From positions 1 to 7,082 of the forward strand of contig DQVU01000061.1 in NCBI GenBank assembly GCA_015661585.1: a DNA stretch of 7,082 nt, written 5' to 3'. Positions 1 through 5,274 of this stretch are shown here, piece after piece; within the stretch, counting starts at the first letter, position 1, and the number at the start of each line of letters is the position of its first letter. The stretch is from Methanothermococcus okinawensis. Its GTDB lineage: Archaea; AGJL01; Methanococci; Methanococcales; Methanococcaceae. The position numbers were made by a program, and so were the translations under genes. The notes beneath the pieces are model-generated. The model was not told the origin of the DNA. It saw only the letters and a list, made by a program, of their open reading frames with translations, and searched no databases.

Positions 1-140
1 CTGTGATTATATCAAAATCTCCTCCTATGGATAGAGGGGTAGAACTTGCAAGAAGAAGTAATTTAATCCTTATAGGGTTTGCCAGAGGGGATAGATTTAC
101 AGTGTACAGCGGTTATGACAGAATACTCTTTAAGGAGTAG
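1..140 (+). CDS. fdhD: FdhD, formate dehydrogenase accessory sulfurtransferase (C-terminal 45 residues only)
   Basis: This is the 3' end of a gene that begins before the window; the reading frame starts at base 3 and ends with TAG at 138-140. The visible tail reads ISKSPPMDRGVELARRSN, then LILIGFARGDRFTVYSG. It matches the well-known FdhD C-terminus, in which a serine-rich 'SRSAPT' turn is followed by a helix and the 'GFxRGxRFNVY' strand. FdhD binds the bis-MGD cofactor and passes sulfur from a cysteine desulfurase to it so that formate dehydrogenase becomes active; its catalytic cysteine lies upstream of the window. The gene implies that the organism has a Mo/W formate dehydrogenase. Its last 11 bases overlap the end of the convergent small gene at 130-333. 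Identification rests on one conserved tail but is fairly distinctive. Confidence 0.85.
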   Translation, partial: VIISKSPPMDRGVELARRSNLILIGFARGDRFTVYSGYDRILFKE

Positions 141-333
141 ATTCTATTTTATTGAGTATTATCTTTATATCTGTTTTCCTTGTTATATCCTCCTCCTTTT
201 CCAGTAGTTCCTTTAATCTCCTCTTTAAATCTTCAATATCCTTAGATTTCTCTAAAAATTCTTTAAAAAATTCTATATCTTCAATATAAGGGGCGATGTC
301 TACTAGTAGATCCTCTTTTGTTTTTTCATCCAT
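130..333 (-). CDS. Small highly charged helical protein of unknown function (67 aa)
   Basis: I do not recognise this protein. The ATG at 333-331 is preceded by a good archaeal ribosome-binding site (AGGAG about 6 bases upstream, within 338-343), and the stop is TAA at 132-130. These signals, and the absence of a competing gene over most of its length, argue for a real gene. The 67 residues are rich in Glu, Lys, Asp, Ile and Leu, with no cysteine, signal peptide or membrane segment. Residues about 15-50 have heptad-like Ile/Leu/Phe spacing (FFKEFLEKSKDIEDLKRRL) and should form a long amphipathic helix or coiled coil, so a soluble cytoplasmic protein that binds a partner is the simplest guess. 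It converges on fdhD with an 11-bp overlap of coding ends and is divergent from dadD. A function cannot be assigned. Confidence 0.65.
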   Translation of the reverse strand: MDEKTKEDLLVDIAPYIEDIEFFKEFLEKSKDIEDLKRRLKELLEKEEDITRKTDIKIILNKIESTP

Positions 334-491
334 GGTATCTCCTACCTTTAAATCGTTAAAGTTTAAAAAAATAATGTAATAAATTTTATAATATTTTTAT
401 TATATAAAATAAATCCTGTTAAATCTTTTCCCTCAATGAATAAAAGAAGTTGTTAAAAAAATAAAAAACTCTCTCTTATTATCTTTGTTGT

Positions 492-510
492 AATAATTAT
501 CATAATTATT
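492..510. promoter_or_regulatory. Perfect 19-bp palindrome, candidate operator
   Basis: The sequence AATAATTAT-C-ATAATTATT has two 9-base arms that are exact reverse complements around one central base. It lies about 36 bp upstream of the dadD TATA box and in the shared promoter region of the divergent small gene. A symmetrical site of this size could bind a dimeric archaeal regulator, but its pure A/T arms mean chance is a real alternative. Confidence 0.3.
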
Positions 511-545
511 TATTCTTTTAATTACTACTTTGGTGAGAGCTAAGG

Positions 546-576
546 TTTATAATAATTAGAATCTATACAACGGTGG
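546..576 (+). promoter_or_regulatory. dadD TATA box (546-554) and ribosome-binding site (572-576)
   Basis: TTTATAATA at 546-554 is an archaeal TATA box centred about 31 bases before the ATG at 581. A start site roughly 25 bases downstream would fall near 575, giving a very short leader. GGTGG at 572-576 resembles the GGTG Shine-Dalgarno core but might lie partly upstream of the transcript start, so dadD could be nearly leaderless. Confidence 0.45.
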
Positions 577-580
577 TACC

Positions 581-1873
581 ATGGACATACTCATTAGGGA
601 TCTAGATTACGCTGTAGATATCAATTTAAACGTCTATAGGAATATAGATATACTTATCAGGAGAGATGAAGATAGCAAAAAGATAACAATAGATAGAGGT
701 AGAAATCTCCTGGAAAAATCCAACTTGGATAAAAAAGATCTGAAGATAATAGATGGGGATAAGAAATGTGCAATACCTGGGTTGAGCAACAACCACACCC
801 ATATACCTATGACACTCCTGAGGGGAATAGCAGATGATATGATACTGCAGGACTGGTTGAGGGAAAAGATATGGCCCAACGAGGGGAAACTTACAGGGGA
901 AGATGTGTATTACGGGGCACTACTTGGATGTTTAGAGATGTTGAGATTTGGTATAACCTCATTTAACGACATGTACTTCTTCCCCGAGGAGATTGTTAGG
1001 GCTACCAAGGAAGTAGGTATAAAAGGGACTGTAGGTTTTCCCATAATAGACTTTGGTACACCTCAATGTAAGGACTTGGATAAACTCCTAAGTAACTGTG
1101 AAAAATTTATAAAGAGGTTTATTGAAGAGGAGAAAATTAACCCAGTTGTAGCTCCCCATGCCCCTTACACATGTTCAAAGGATACATATATCCGGTGTAG
1201 GGAGATATCCCAGGAGTACAACGTCCCTCTACATACTCATCTATCTGAGACAAGGTATGAGGTTGTGGAGATGGAGAACAAGATAGGGATGAGACCTGTG
1301 GAGTACCTAGAGAGTATAGGGATTTTGGGGGATAACCTTATAACTGCCCACTGCGTATGGGTTACAAAGGAGGAGGTAAAGACGCTTGCAAAGTACAGGG
1401 TAAAGGTAGTTCACTGTCCAGGAAGTAATATGAAACTTGCCAGTGGGGGGGTTATGCCCCTTGTGGAGATGTTAAGGGAGGGGGTGCCCCTATCCCTTGG
1501 GACGGATGGACCTGCCAGCAACAACAACTTAGATATACTTGAAGAGATGAAGATAGCAGCACTACTCCACAAGGCCCATAGATGGGATCCTACGGTGGGG
1601 GATGTAGATACTATCCTACGTATGGCCTTCAACAGTGAGTCTATAGGATTTGAAAACAGGGATATTGTACTCTTGGATCTTAACAGTCCCCATCTAAGAC
1701 CTGTGCATAATATAAAGTCTAATATAGTATATTCTGTAAATGGAAATGACGTAGATACTGTAATTGTAGATGGGGAGGTGCTACTGGAGAATAAAAAATT
1801 CTCTAAGATAGATGATAAATATCTAAGGGATATCTACCATAAGGTGGATAGTATTATAAAAAAATTTAATTAA
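581..1873 (+). CDS. dadD: 5'-deoxyadenosine deaminase (DadD), also active on MTA/SAH; amidohydrolase family
   Basis: This is a 430-aa metal-dependent amidohydrolase of the MTA/SAH deaminase family, whose M. jannaschii member (DadD) deaminates 5'-deoxyadenosine, methylthioadenosine and S-adenosylhomocysteine to the inosine forms. That recycles radical SAM and methyltransferase by-products. The catalytic set is complete: metal ligands in NHTH (H72, H74), substrate-side PHAPYTCS (H193), metal and acid residues in HTHLSET (H220, E223), AHCVW (H257), VVHCPGSNMKL (residues 277-285) and the metal aspartate in GTDGPASNNN (D309). Length agrees with the family (about 420-430 aa). The ATG at 581 follows a TATA box and a GGTG-type RBS. 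An oddity lies near residues 349-367: the segment after 'RMA' goes directly to 'FNSESIGFENRDIVLLDL', without the usual 'T-x-N-G-A-x-x-L-G' helix found before 'GxxADIVLLDL' in relatives. The gene is convergent with the radical SAM gene tes, 11 bp away, which makes the deaminase substrate. Confidence 0.88.
   Translation: MDILIRDLDYAVDINLNVYRNIDILIRRDEDSKKITIDRGRNLLEKSNLDKKDLKIIDGDKKCAIPGLSNNHTHIPMTLLRGIADDMILQDWLREKIWPNEGKLTGEDVYYGALLGCLEMLRFGITSFNDMYFFPEEIVRATKEVGIKGTVGFPIIDFGTPQCKDLDKLLSNCEKFIKRFIEEEKINPVVAPHAPYTCSKDTYIRCREISQEYNVPLHTHLSETRYEVVEMENKIGMRPVEYLESIGILGDNLITAHCVWVTKEEVKTLAKYRVKVVHCPGSNMKLASGGVMPLVEMLREGVPLSLGTDGPASNNNLDILEEMKIAALLHKAHRWDPTVGDVDTILRMAFNSESIGFENRDIVLLDLNSPHLRPVHNIKSNIVYSVNGNDVDTVIVDGEVLLENKKFSKIDDKYLRDIYHKVDSIIKKFN
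1858..1864 (-). terminator. Oligo-T termination tract for tes
   Basis: Seven consecutive A on the plus strand read as T7 on the minus strand about 20 bases past the tes stop codon, the usual archaeal intrinsic termination signal. It lies inside the last codons of dadD, so the tes and dadD transcripts should overlap at their 3' ends. The plus side has only a weak T-rich stretch at about 1891-1903 for dadD. Confidence 0.4.
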
Positions 1874-1884
1874 TCCTATTGGAA

Positions 1885-3357
1885 CTACGGTTTAATTATT
1901 TTACCAGATATCAATGAAGGTCTATAGATAGTGTTGAAGGTACAGAAAGGTATAACTCTTCCATCTGGAATGACGTAGTGGATACAACATCTTTCACATC
2001 TCTTTACATCGAAGTTGTAGGGATCCATAAAGTGCATACAACTGATCATAAGAACGTTATGATGTAGTTTTGCAAGTGAACTGTAACTACCTCTCAGTAT
2101 ATCCACTATAAAGTTGACAAAATTTTTTACATTGATAGTTTTAGGTGCCTTCTCCCTATCAACCAGTTTCAATATGTTTATACTTAGATCTAAAACAGAT
2201 CTGATTTTACCTCTCTTTTTATCTTTTAACTCTTCATTTTTTTCATTTATAATTTCTAAAAAGCCCTCAACATCAAAGAATCTTGTAAGAGGTATCATTT
2301 TCCCATCTTCAACAAAGACGTAGGTAGATACCCCACAATGTTGATGGGATCCCAGAATTGGTTTTTTTCTATCTAATAGATTTTCAACAAATAAAGACAT
2401 TGGGGCGACAAATGGCACTGGATAAAAGTCATCCTTCACGATCTCCCCGTTAGTCTGCTCCTCAACTAACTTTATAAAGTCGGGGATTGTTATCCTACCC
2501 TCTAACCTCTTCTCCTCATCTATCCTCCCAGTAAAGGAGACTGGCTGGAAGTTAACACCTCTAACAACGTCAAAATTCTCAACTGCATATTTTATTATAT
2601 CTCCAACTTCTCCATCGTTAACACCCCTTACCAAGGTTGGAACGAGGACTACACTGTTGAAACCTACCTCCCTACAGTTCTCGATCACCTTCATCTTAAC
2701 AGGTAGGAGGTTCTTCCCCCTGGCGATTAAGTAAGGATTCTCTGACATTCCATCAAATTGGAGATATATTGTAGATAAACCTGCCTCTTTAAGTCCCTTG
2801 AGATAGTCCTTATCCCTCAACCTTATACCATTAGTAGCCAACTGGACATGTAAAAATCCCATCTCCCTGGCTAACTTTATAATATCGAAGAGATCTTTCC
2901 TTACTGTAGGTTCTCCCCCTGCAAACTGTATGGCGGGAGTTGGTGGAATTTCACTTCTCAAGATCTCCATCATTCTCTTTACTTCCTCGAAGGTTGGTTC
3001 ATAAACCACTCCAGTTTTACCTGCATTTGCAAAACATATGGGGCAGTTCAAGTTGCACCTGTTGGTTAAGTCGATATTTGCAAGCACAGTTGCAGTTTTA
3101 TGGTTGGGGCAGAGCCCACAGTCGTAGGGGCAACCTCTCTCTATCTTACTCTGGGTTACCTCAATACTACCGATATACTGGTATTTGTTAAACTTCCTGT
3201 ATAACTCAGTATCACTCCAGTAGATATCTCTAAATTCCCCATGTTCAGGGCATGTTTTTTCCATGAATACTTTCCCCTCCTCTTCGTAGAGGGTGGCAGG
3301 GATCCTTTTAAAGCATCTTGGACATATGGATACTGTTGTACCTATAATCTTCCTCAT
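1885..3357 (-). CDS. tes: Tetraether lipid synthase Tes (radical SAM; MJ0619-type)
   Basis: This 490-aa radical SAM enzyme belongs to the MJ0619 family, shown to join the phytanyl chains of two archaeol-type lipids by C(sp3)-C(sp3) bonds to give macrocyclic archaeol and GDGT tetraethers. MJ0619 was earlier linked to pterin methylation. Cysteine motifs in order: CPRC (C12, C15) with C36 of CPEHG, a rubredoxin-like iron site; CPYDCGLC (C76, C80, C83), an auxiliary 4Fe-4S site; CNLNCPIC (C101, C105, C108), the SAM-binding CxxxCxxC; and a C-terminal group at C341, C440, C454, C457, C458 and C472. FAGGEPT (145-151) is the SAM-binding GGE motif. The tail MHFMDPYNFD...RCCIHYVIPDGR is typical of this group. 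The ATG at 3357 has a strong RBS, GGGGAG at 3368-3363, five bases away. The gene is monocistronic, convergent with dadD. Paralogues with other substrates exist, so specificity is inferred from overall likeness. Confidence 0.82.
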   Translation of the reverse strand: MRKIIGTTVSICPRCFKRIPATLYEEEGKVFMEKTCPEHGEFRDIYWSDTELYRKFNKYQYIGSIEVTQSKIERGCPYDCGLCPNHKTATVLANIDLTNRCNLNCPICFANAGKTGVVYEPTFEEVKRMMEILRSEIPPTPAIQFAGGEPTVRKDLFDIIKLAREMGFLHVQLATNGIRLRDKDYLKGLKEAGLSTIYLQFDGMSENPYLIARGKNLLPVKMKVIENCREVGFNSVVLVPTLVRGVNDGEVGDIIKYAVENFDVVRGVNFQPVSFTGRIDEEKRLEGRITIPDFIKLVEEQTNGEIVKDDFYPVPFVAPMSLFVENLLDRKKPILGSHQHCGVSTYVFVEDGKMIPLTRFFDVEGFLEIINEKNEELKDKKRGKIRSVLDLSINILKLVDREKAPKTINVKNFVNFIVDILRGSYSSLAKLHHNVLMISCMHFMDPYNFDVKRCERCCIHYVIPDGRVIPFCTFNTIYRPSLISGKIIKP

Positions 3358-3362
3358 TATAT

Positions 3363-3402
3363 CTCCCCTAAAGGTTATAAAATAAGTCTCATAATATTAT
3401 AA
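3363..3402 (-). promoter_or_regulatory. tes promoter (TATA about 3394-3402) and ribosome-binding site (3363-3368)
   Basis: On the minus strand TTATAATAT at 3402-3394 would place the start of transcription near 3373, leaving a leader of about 16 bases that carries GGGGAG ideally spaced from the tes ATG. A second TATA-like site, TTTTATAA at 3382-3375, is too close to the ATG for the normal TATA-to-start distance. Confidence 0.4.
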
Positions 3403-3470
3403 TTATTGTTATTATTATAAATAAAATTAATGATAAAAAGATACAAAGTAAAGAACTCCTCTATATTTAT

Positions 3471-3529
3471 CTCTTTTTGAATATCCCTGAACACTTGAAG
3501 ATGGTCTTTGTTCAAGACTATAAAAAGAG
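3471..3529. other. Nested inverted-repeat element in the tes/thioredoxin spacer
   Basis: The outer arms CTCTTTTT (3471-3478) and AAAAAGAG (3522-3529) are exact reverse complements, with a possible extra G-U pair at 3479/3521. Inside lie two alternative hairpins: CTTGAA (3494-3499) with TTCAAG (3511-3516), or TGAACA (3488-3493) with TGTTCA (3509-3514) capped by AAGA/TCTT (3498-3501/3505-3508). The element lies 3' of the thioredoxin-like gene and 5' of tes. It may be a terminator, a small RNA or a regulatory site; the strand is not known. Confidence 0.35.
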
Positions 3530-3531
3530 TG

Positions 3532-3556
3532 GAAAATAAAAGTAAAAAATTATCCC
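3532..3556 (-). terminator. Oligo-T termination region for the permease-thioredoxin module
   Basis: Read on the minus strand, about 26-50 bases after the stop of the thioredoxin-like gene, the sequence runs ATAATTTTTTACTTTTATTTT, a U-rich stretch typical of archaeal transcription termination. It immediately precedes the inverted repeat at 3471-3529. Confidence 0.4.
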
Positions 3557-3581
3557 ATCCTCTACATAATTTTTTTAATCT

Positions 3582-3824
3582 TTAGCCCTCTAGATAATCC
3601 TTTAATTCCCTCTTTATCTCCTCTACAGTTGGTATCTTCCCCTCAAATACTACAACATCGTCAAAAACTACCCCTGGAGTGAGCATTATCCATTCAGATA
3701 TCTTATCTATATCTTCAACTTTTAGGATCTCTGCATCTATACCCAACTCCTCTACAGCCTTCTTAACATTCTCGTAGGTTTTCTTACACTTGGGGCATCC
3801 TGTTCCCAATACCCTAATTATCAC
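3582..3824 (-). CDS. Small thioredoxin-like redox protein (MTH895/TM0996-type, CPKC)
   Basis: This 80-aa protein is a minimal thioredoxin/glutaredoxin-fold domain of the 'redox-active disulfide protein 2' family found beside membrane permeases in archaea and thermophilic bacteria. The CPKC active site (C10, C13) follows the first strand, VLGTGCPKC, and the fold's cis-proline is in LTPGVV (P50), followed by a strand and a C-terminal helix. It lacks a signal peptide or membrane segment, so it acts in the cytoplasm. The start is GTG at 3824-3822, preceded by AAGGTGAT (3835-3828); the nearby ATG at 3826 is out of frame and runs straight into TGA. It follows the permease gene by 57 bp in the same direction, so it is probably cotranscribed or has a close own promoter (TTATAAAAA, 3880-3872). 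It probably reduces cysteines or a thiol-bound ligand for the permease; this role is inferred. Confidence 0.85.
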   Translation of the reverse strand: MIIRVLGTGCPKCKKTYENVKKAVEELGIDAEILKVEDIDKISEWIMLTPGVVFDDVVVFEGKIPTVEEIKRELKDYLEG

Positions 3825-3871
3825 ATTATCACCTTATTTTCCTTTACTTACTATCTATTGTTATCAAAAAA

Positions 3872-3880
3872 TTTTTATAA
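3872..3880 (-). promoter_or_regulatory. Possible internal TATA box for the thioredoxin-like gene
   Basis: TTATAAAAA on the minus strand overlaps the last codons and the stop region of the permease gene and lies about 50 bases before the GTG start. It could give the small gene its own transcript in addition to read-through from the permease. Confidence 0.25.
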
Positions 3881-3881
3881 T

Positions 3882-4979
3882 TTATTGTAATATGATACCA
3901 GTGATATATCCTGCAAATGTGGAGAGTATCACTACAAGGGCCAAGTAGGTAATAGCCTTTATACCTCCAAATATTCTGGAGATTGTAAGTACAGTAGGGA
4001 TACTTAAACTTGGCCCTGCTAAGAGTAGAGCCATGGCAGGTCCAACACCCATCCCCAAATCCATTAAAGTTTTTACAATAGGTACCTCAGTTAGTGTTGC
4101 GAAGTACATAAGGGCACCTACTAGGGAGGCGATGAAGTTCGAAAATATGGAGTTTCCACCTACGTATCCACTGATGTACTGAGGTGGAATGAATGCACTT
4201 ATTAAACCTGCTATAGCTACCCCTATTATAAGGAGAGGAAATAGCATCTTAATTAAGATATAACTCTCGAAGAGCCAAGATTTTATCTCCTCAGGTTTGT
4301 ACCATCTCTTTACAACTACAGCCAAGACTACAATAAGGATAGCTGTAATAACATGTTTAGTCAGTATTTCACCATAAACAGGTATGTTCAAGAGAGGTAC
4401 AAACTTTGGAGAGGCTGTTATTGTAATGAGTATCAACAACTGTATAAAGAAGAATGTTAGAGTTTGATACCAGGGTCTAGAGTTGATACTTTTTACACTT
4501 CTCCTTATACCTTTACCCTCTCTCTTTTTGTTCCCCCTCTCAAAGAATAGTTCCATAGCGAGTCCTATAATTATAGAGAAGGTTATAGCATATAAAGCCC
4601 TTAGAAATCCAATATCCCATCCAAAAACAGCTGCTGAGTAAAAAATTGCAAGGATGTTGATGGCAGGTGCTGAAAATAGTAAGGTAGTAATAGGTCCTAT
4701 ACTTCCTCCCCGTTTGTAAAGACTGGAGATCAGTGGTAGTATAGTACAGGAACATACTGCAAGGATACATCCACTTACAGCGGCAACGAGGTAGGATATC
4801 CTCTTAGGTGTATCTGGACCGAAGTACTTGAGTATGAACTGTCTATTTATCATGGTAGTAATACCTCCTGCCATAAGGAAGGCAAATGTTAGCGCTATTA
4901 CTCTGTTGATATTTAGATAGTCTAATACTGTTTTTATCATAGTGTTTAGGGTGTAGATAAGTAGTTCCGAGATATCCAT
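3882..4979 (-). CDS. ArsP/UPF0718 (DUF318) family membrane permease
   Basis: This 365-aa integral membrane protein has about eight to ten hydrophobic segments in two halves, split by a charged loop at about residues 147-170 (ERGNKKREGKGIRR). The first half carries SGCILAVCSCTILPL (C71, C76, C78; a CxC pair) and FSAPAINIL (102-110). The second carries the matching GPAMALLLAGPSLSIP (313-328). These paired G/A/P-rich motifs mark the ArsP/UPF0718 permeases. Some bacterial ArsP proteins export trivalent organoarsenicals using membrane cysteines; the archaeal substrate is unknown. The ATG at 4979 follows AGAGGAT, a good RBS. It is followed after 57 bp by the CPKC thioredoxin-like gene, a recurrent pairing that suggests a thiol- or metalloid-linked substrate. 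No arsR-type regulator or arsenite gene is beside it, so an arsenic role is only a possibility. Confidence 0.85.
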   Translation of the reverse strand: MDISELLIYTLNTMIKTVLDYLNINRVIALTFAFLMAGGITTMINRQFILKYFGPDTPKRISYLVAAVSGCILAVCSCTILPLISSLYKRGGSIGPITTLLFSAPAINILAIFYSAAVFGWDIGFLRALYAITFSIIIGLAMELFFERGNKKREGKGIRRSVKSINSRPWYQTLTFFFIQLLILITITASPKFVPLLNIPVYGEILTKHVITAILIVVLAVVVKRWYKPEEIKSWLFESYILIKMLFPLLIIGVAIAGLISAFIPPQYISGYVGGNSIFSNFIASLVGALMYFATLTEVPIVKTLMDLGMGVGPAMALLLAGPSLSIPTVLTISRIFGGIKAITYLALVVILSTFAGYITGIILQ

Positions 4980-5044
4980 AATATCCTCTCTGTTTTATAT
5001 TTAGTTAAAATTTTTATTTTATTTTTAATTTTTTAATTCTATAC

Positions 5045-5052
5045 AATTTATA
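5045..5052 (-). promoter_or_regulatory. Candidate TATA box of the permease gene
   Basis: TATAAATT on the minus strand is centred about 70 bases before the permease ATG, predicting a leader of roughly 45 bases that includes the AGAGGAT ribosome-binding site. Other TATA-like runs in this A/T-rich stretch cannot be excluded. Confidence 0.3.
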
Positions 5053-5130
5053 GTTGTTATTCTTGATCTTTTTTTATCTCATATTTTAATTCTAATAAAA
5101 TATATAAAAATATTTTATAACGATATCAAG

Positions 5131-5188
5131 AATTTTAATAAAAATAGTGATAAAAAATAGTTATAAAGAGATTGAAGTCCAACCTCTT
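5131..5188 (-). terminator. Hairpin plus U-rich tract downstream of the unknown 137-aa gene
   Basis: The arms AAGAG (5166-5170) and CTCTT (5184-5188), continued by TTG/CAA (5172-5174/5180-5182) after one mismatch, enclose a five-base loop. On the minus strand this hairpin is followed by TATTTTTT and ATTTTTATT (within 5131-5160). That is a hairpin/U-tract arrangement about 87 bases past the stop of the 5275-5688 gene, making it a good candidate for its terminator. Confidence 0.45.
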
Positions 5189-5211
5189 ATCGGCTGAAAA
5201 CCTACAAAAAC

Positions 5212-5251
5212 AGGTAGCAACCTTATTAATTTTAGTTTTAGTATTTATAGA
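5212..5251. repeat. Degenerate copy of the 3' end of the adjacent gene
   Basis: Bases 5212-5251 (AGGTAG, CAACCTT, then TTTTAGTATTTATAGA) resemble 5315-5350 inside the 137-aa gene (AGGTAGGCAACCTT, then TTTTAGTATTATCGA), in the same orientation and about 100 bp apart. Small gaps are needed to align them. It may be the worn remnant of a short tandem duplication of the gene's tail. The A/T bias makes part of the likeness uncertain, but the AGGTAG(G)CAACCTT core is not A/T-only. Confidence 0.4.
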
Positions 5252-5274
5252 TAGATACGGTAAAAATAAGATAA

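Larger units (their letters stand above)
334..580. other. Divergent AT-rich intergenic region between the 67-aa gene and dadD
   Basis: This 247-bp spacer separates two genes transcribed away from each other, so it must hold both promoters. On the minus strand, TATA-like stretches lie around 382-390 and 395-407. On the plus strand the best TATA box is at 546-554. A perfect palindrome sits at 492-510. I saw no RNA gene or further open reading frame in it. Confidence 0.6.
4980..5274. other. Long AT-rich geneless spacer upstream of the permease gene
   Basis: This 295-bp spacer is almost wholly A/T from 4990 to 5165 and becomes more mixed from 5170 to 5225. It contains a TATA-like box for the permease (5052-5045, minus), a 9-bp inverted repeat (ATTCTTGAT at 5059-5067 and ATCAAGAAT at 5125-5133), a hairpin followed by T-rich sequence on the minus strand (5166-5188), and a degenerate repeat of the end of the adjacent gene (5212-5251). 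I found no convincing coding sequence or tRNA here. Confidence 0.5.

Noticed and set aside
634..879. Minus-strand open frame opposite dadD
   Set aside because: It lies entirely within the strongly supported dadD coding region, with no RBS and a Ser/Leu/Ile-rich composition typical of antisense frames.
3429..3490. Possible C/D box small RNA (ATGATAA near 3429 and CTGA near 3487)
   Set aside because: The C box has a mismatch, no internal C'/D' pair is visible, and the D box falls inside the inverted-repeat element.
4540..4770. Minus-strand open frame within the permease gene in another frame
   Set aside because: It is a frame shadow with Tyr/Cys-rich composition inside a well-matched membrane protein gene.
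5059..5133. 9-bp inverted repeat ATTCTTGAT / ATCAAGAAT flanking 57 bp
   Set aside because: It is exact but widely spaced and in strongly A/T-rich sequence; there is no coding or mobile-element content between the arms, so chance is likely.
5146..5198. Possible C/D box small RNA (GTGATAA and CTGA) in the permease upstream spacer
   Set aside because: The C box is imperfect, no C'/D' boxes were seen, and the interval is better explained by the hairpin and T-rich terminator on the other strand.
4980..5274. CRISPR leader or array in the A/T-rich spacer
   Set aside because: No regularly spaced direct repeats of 25-40 bp are present; only the single degenerate repeat pair described.
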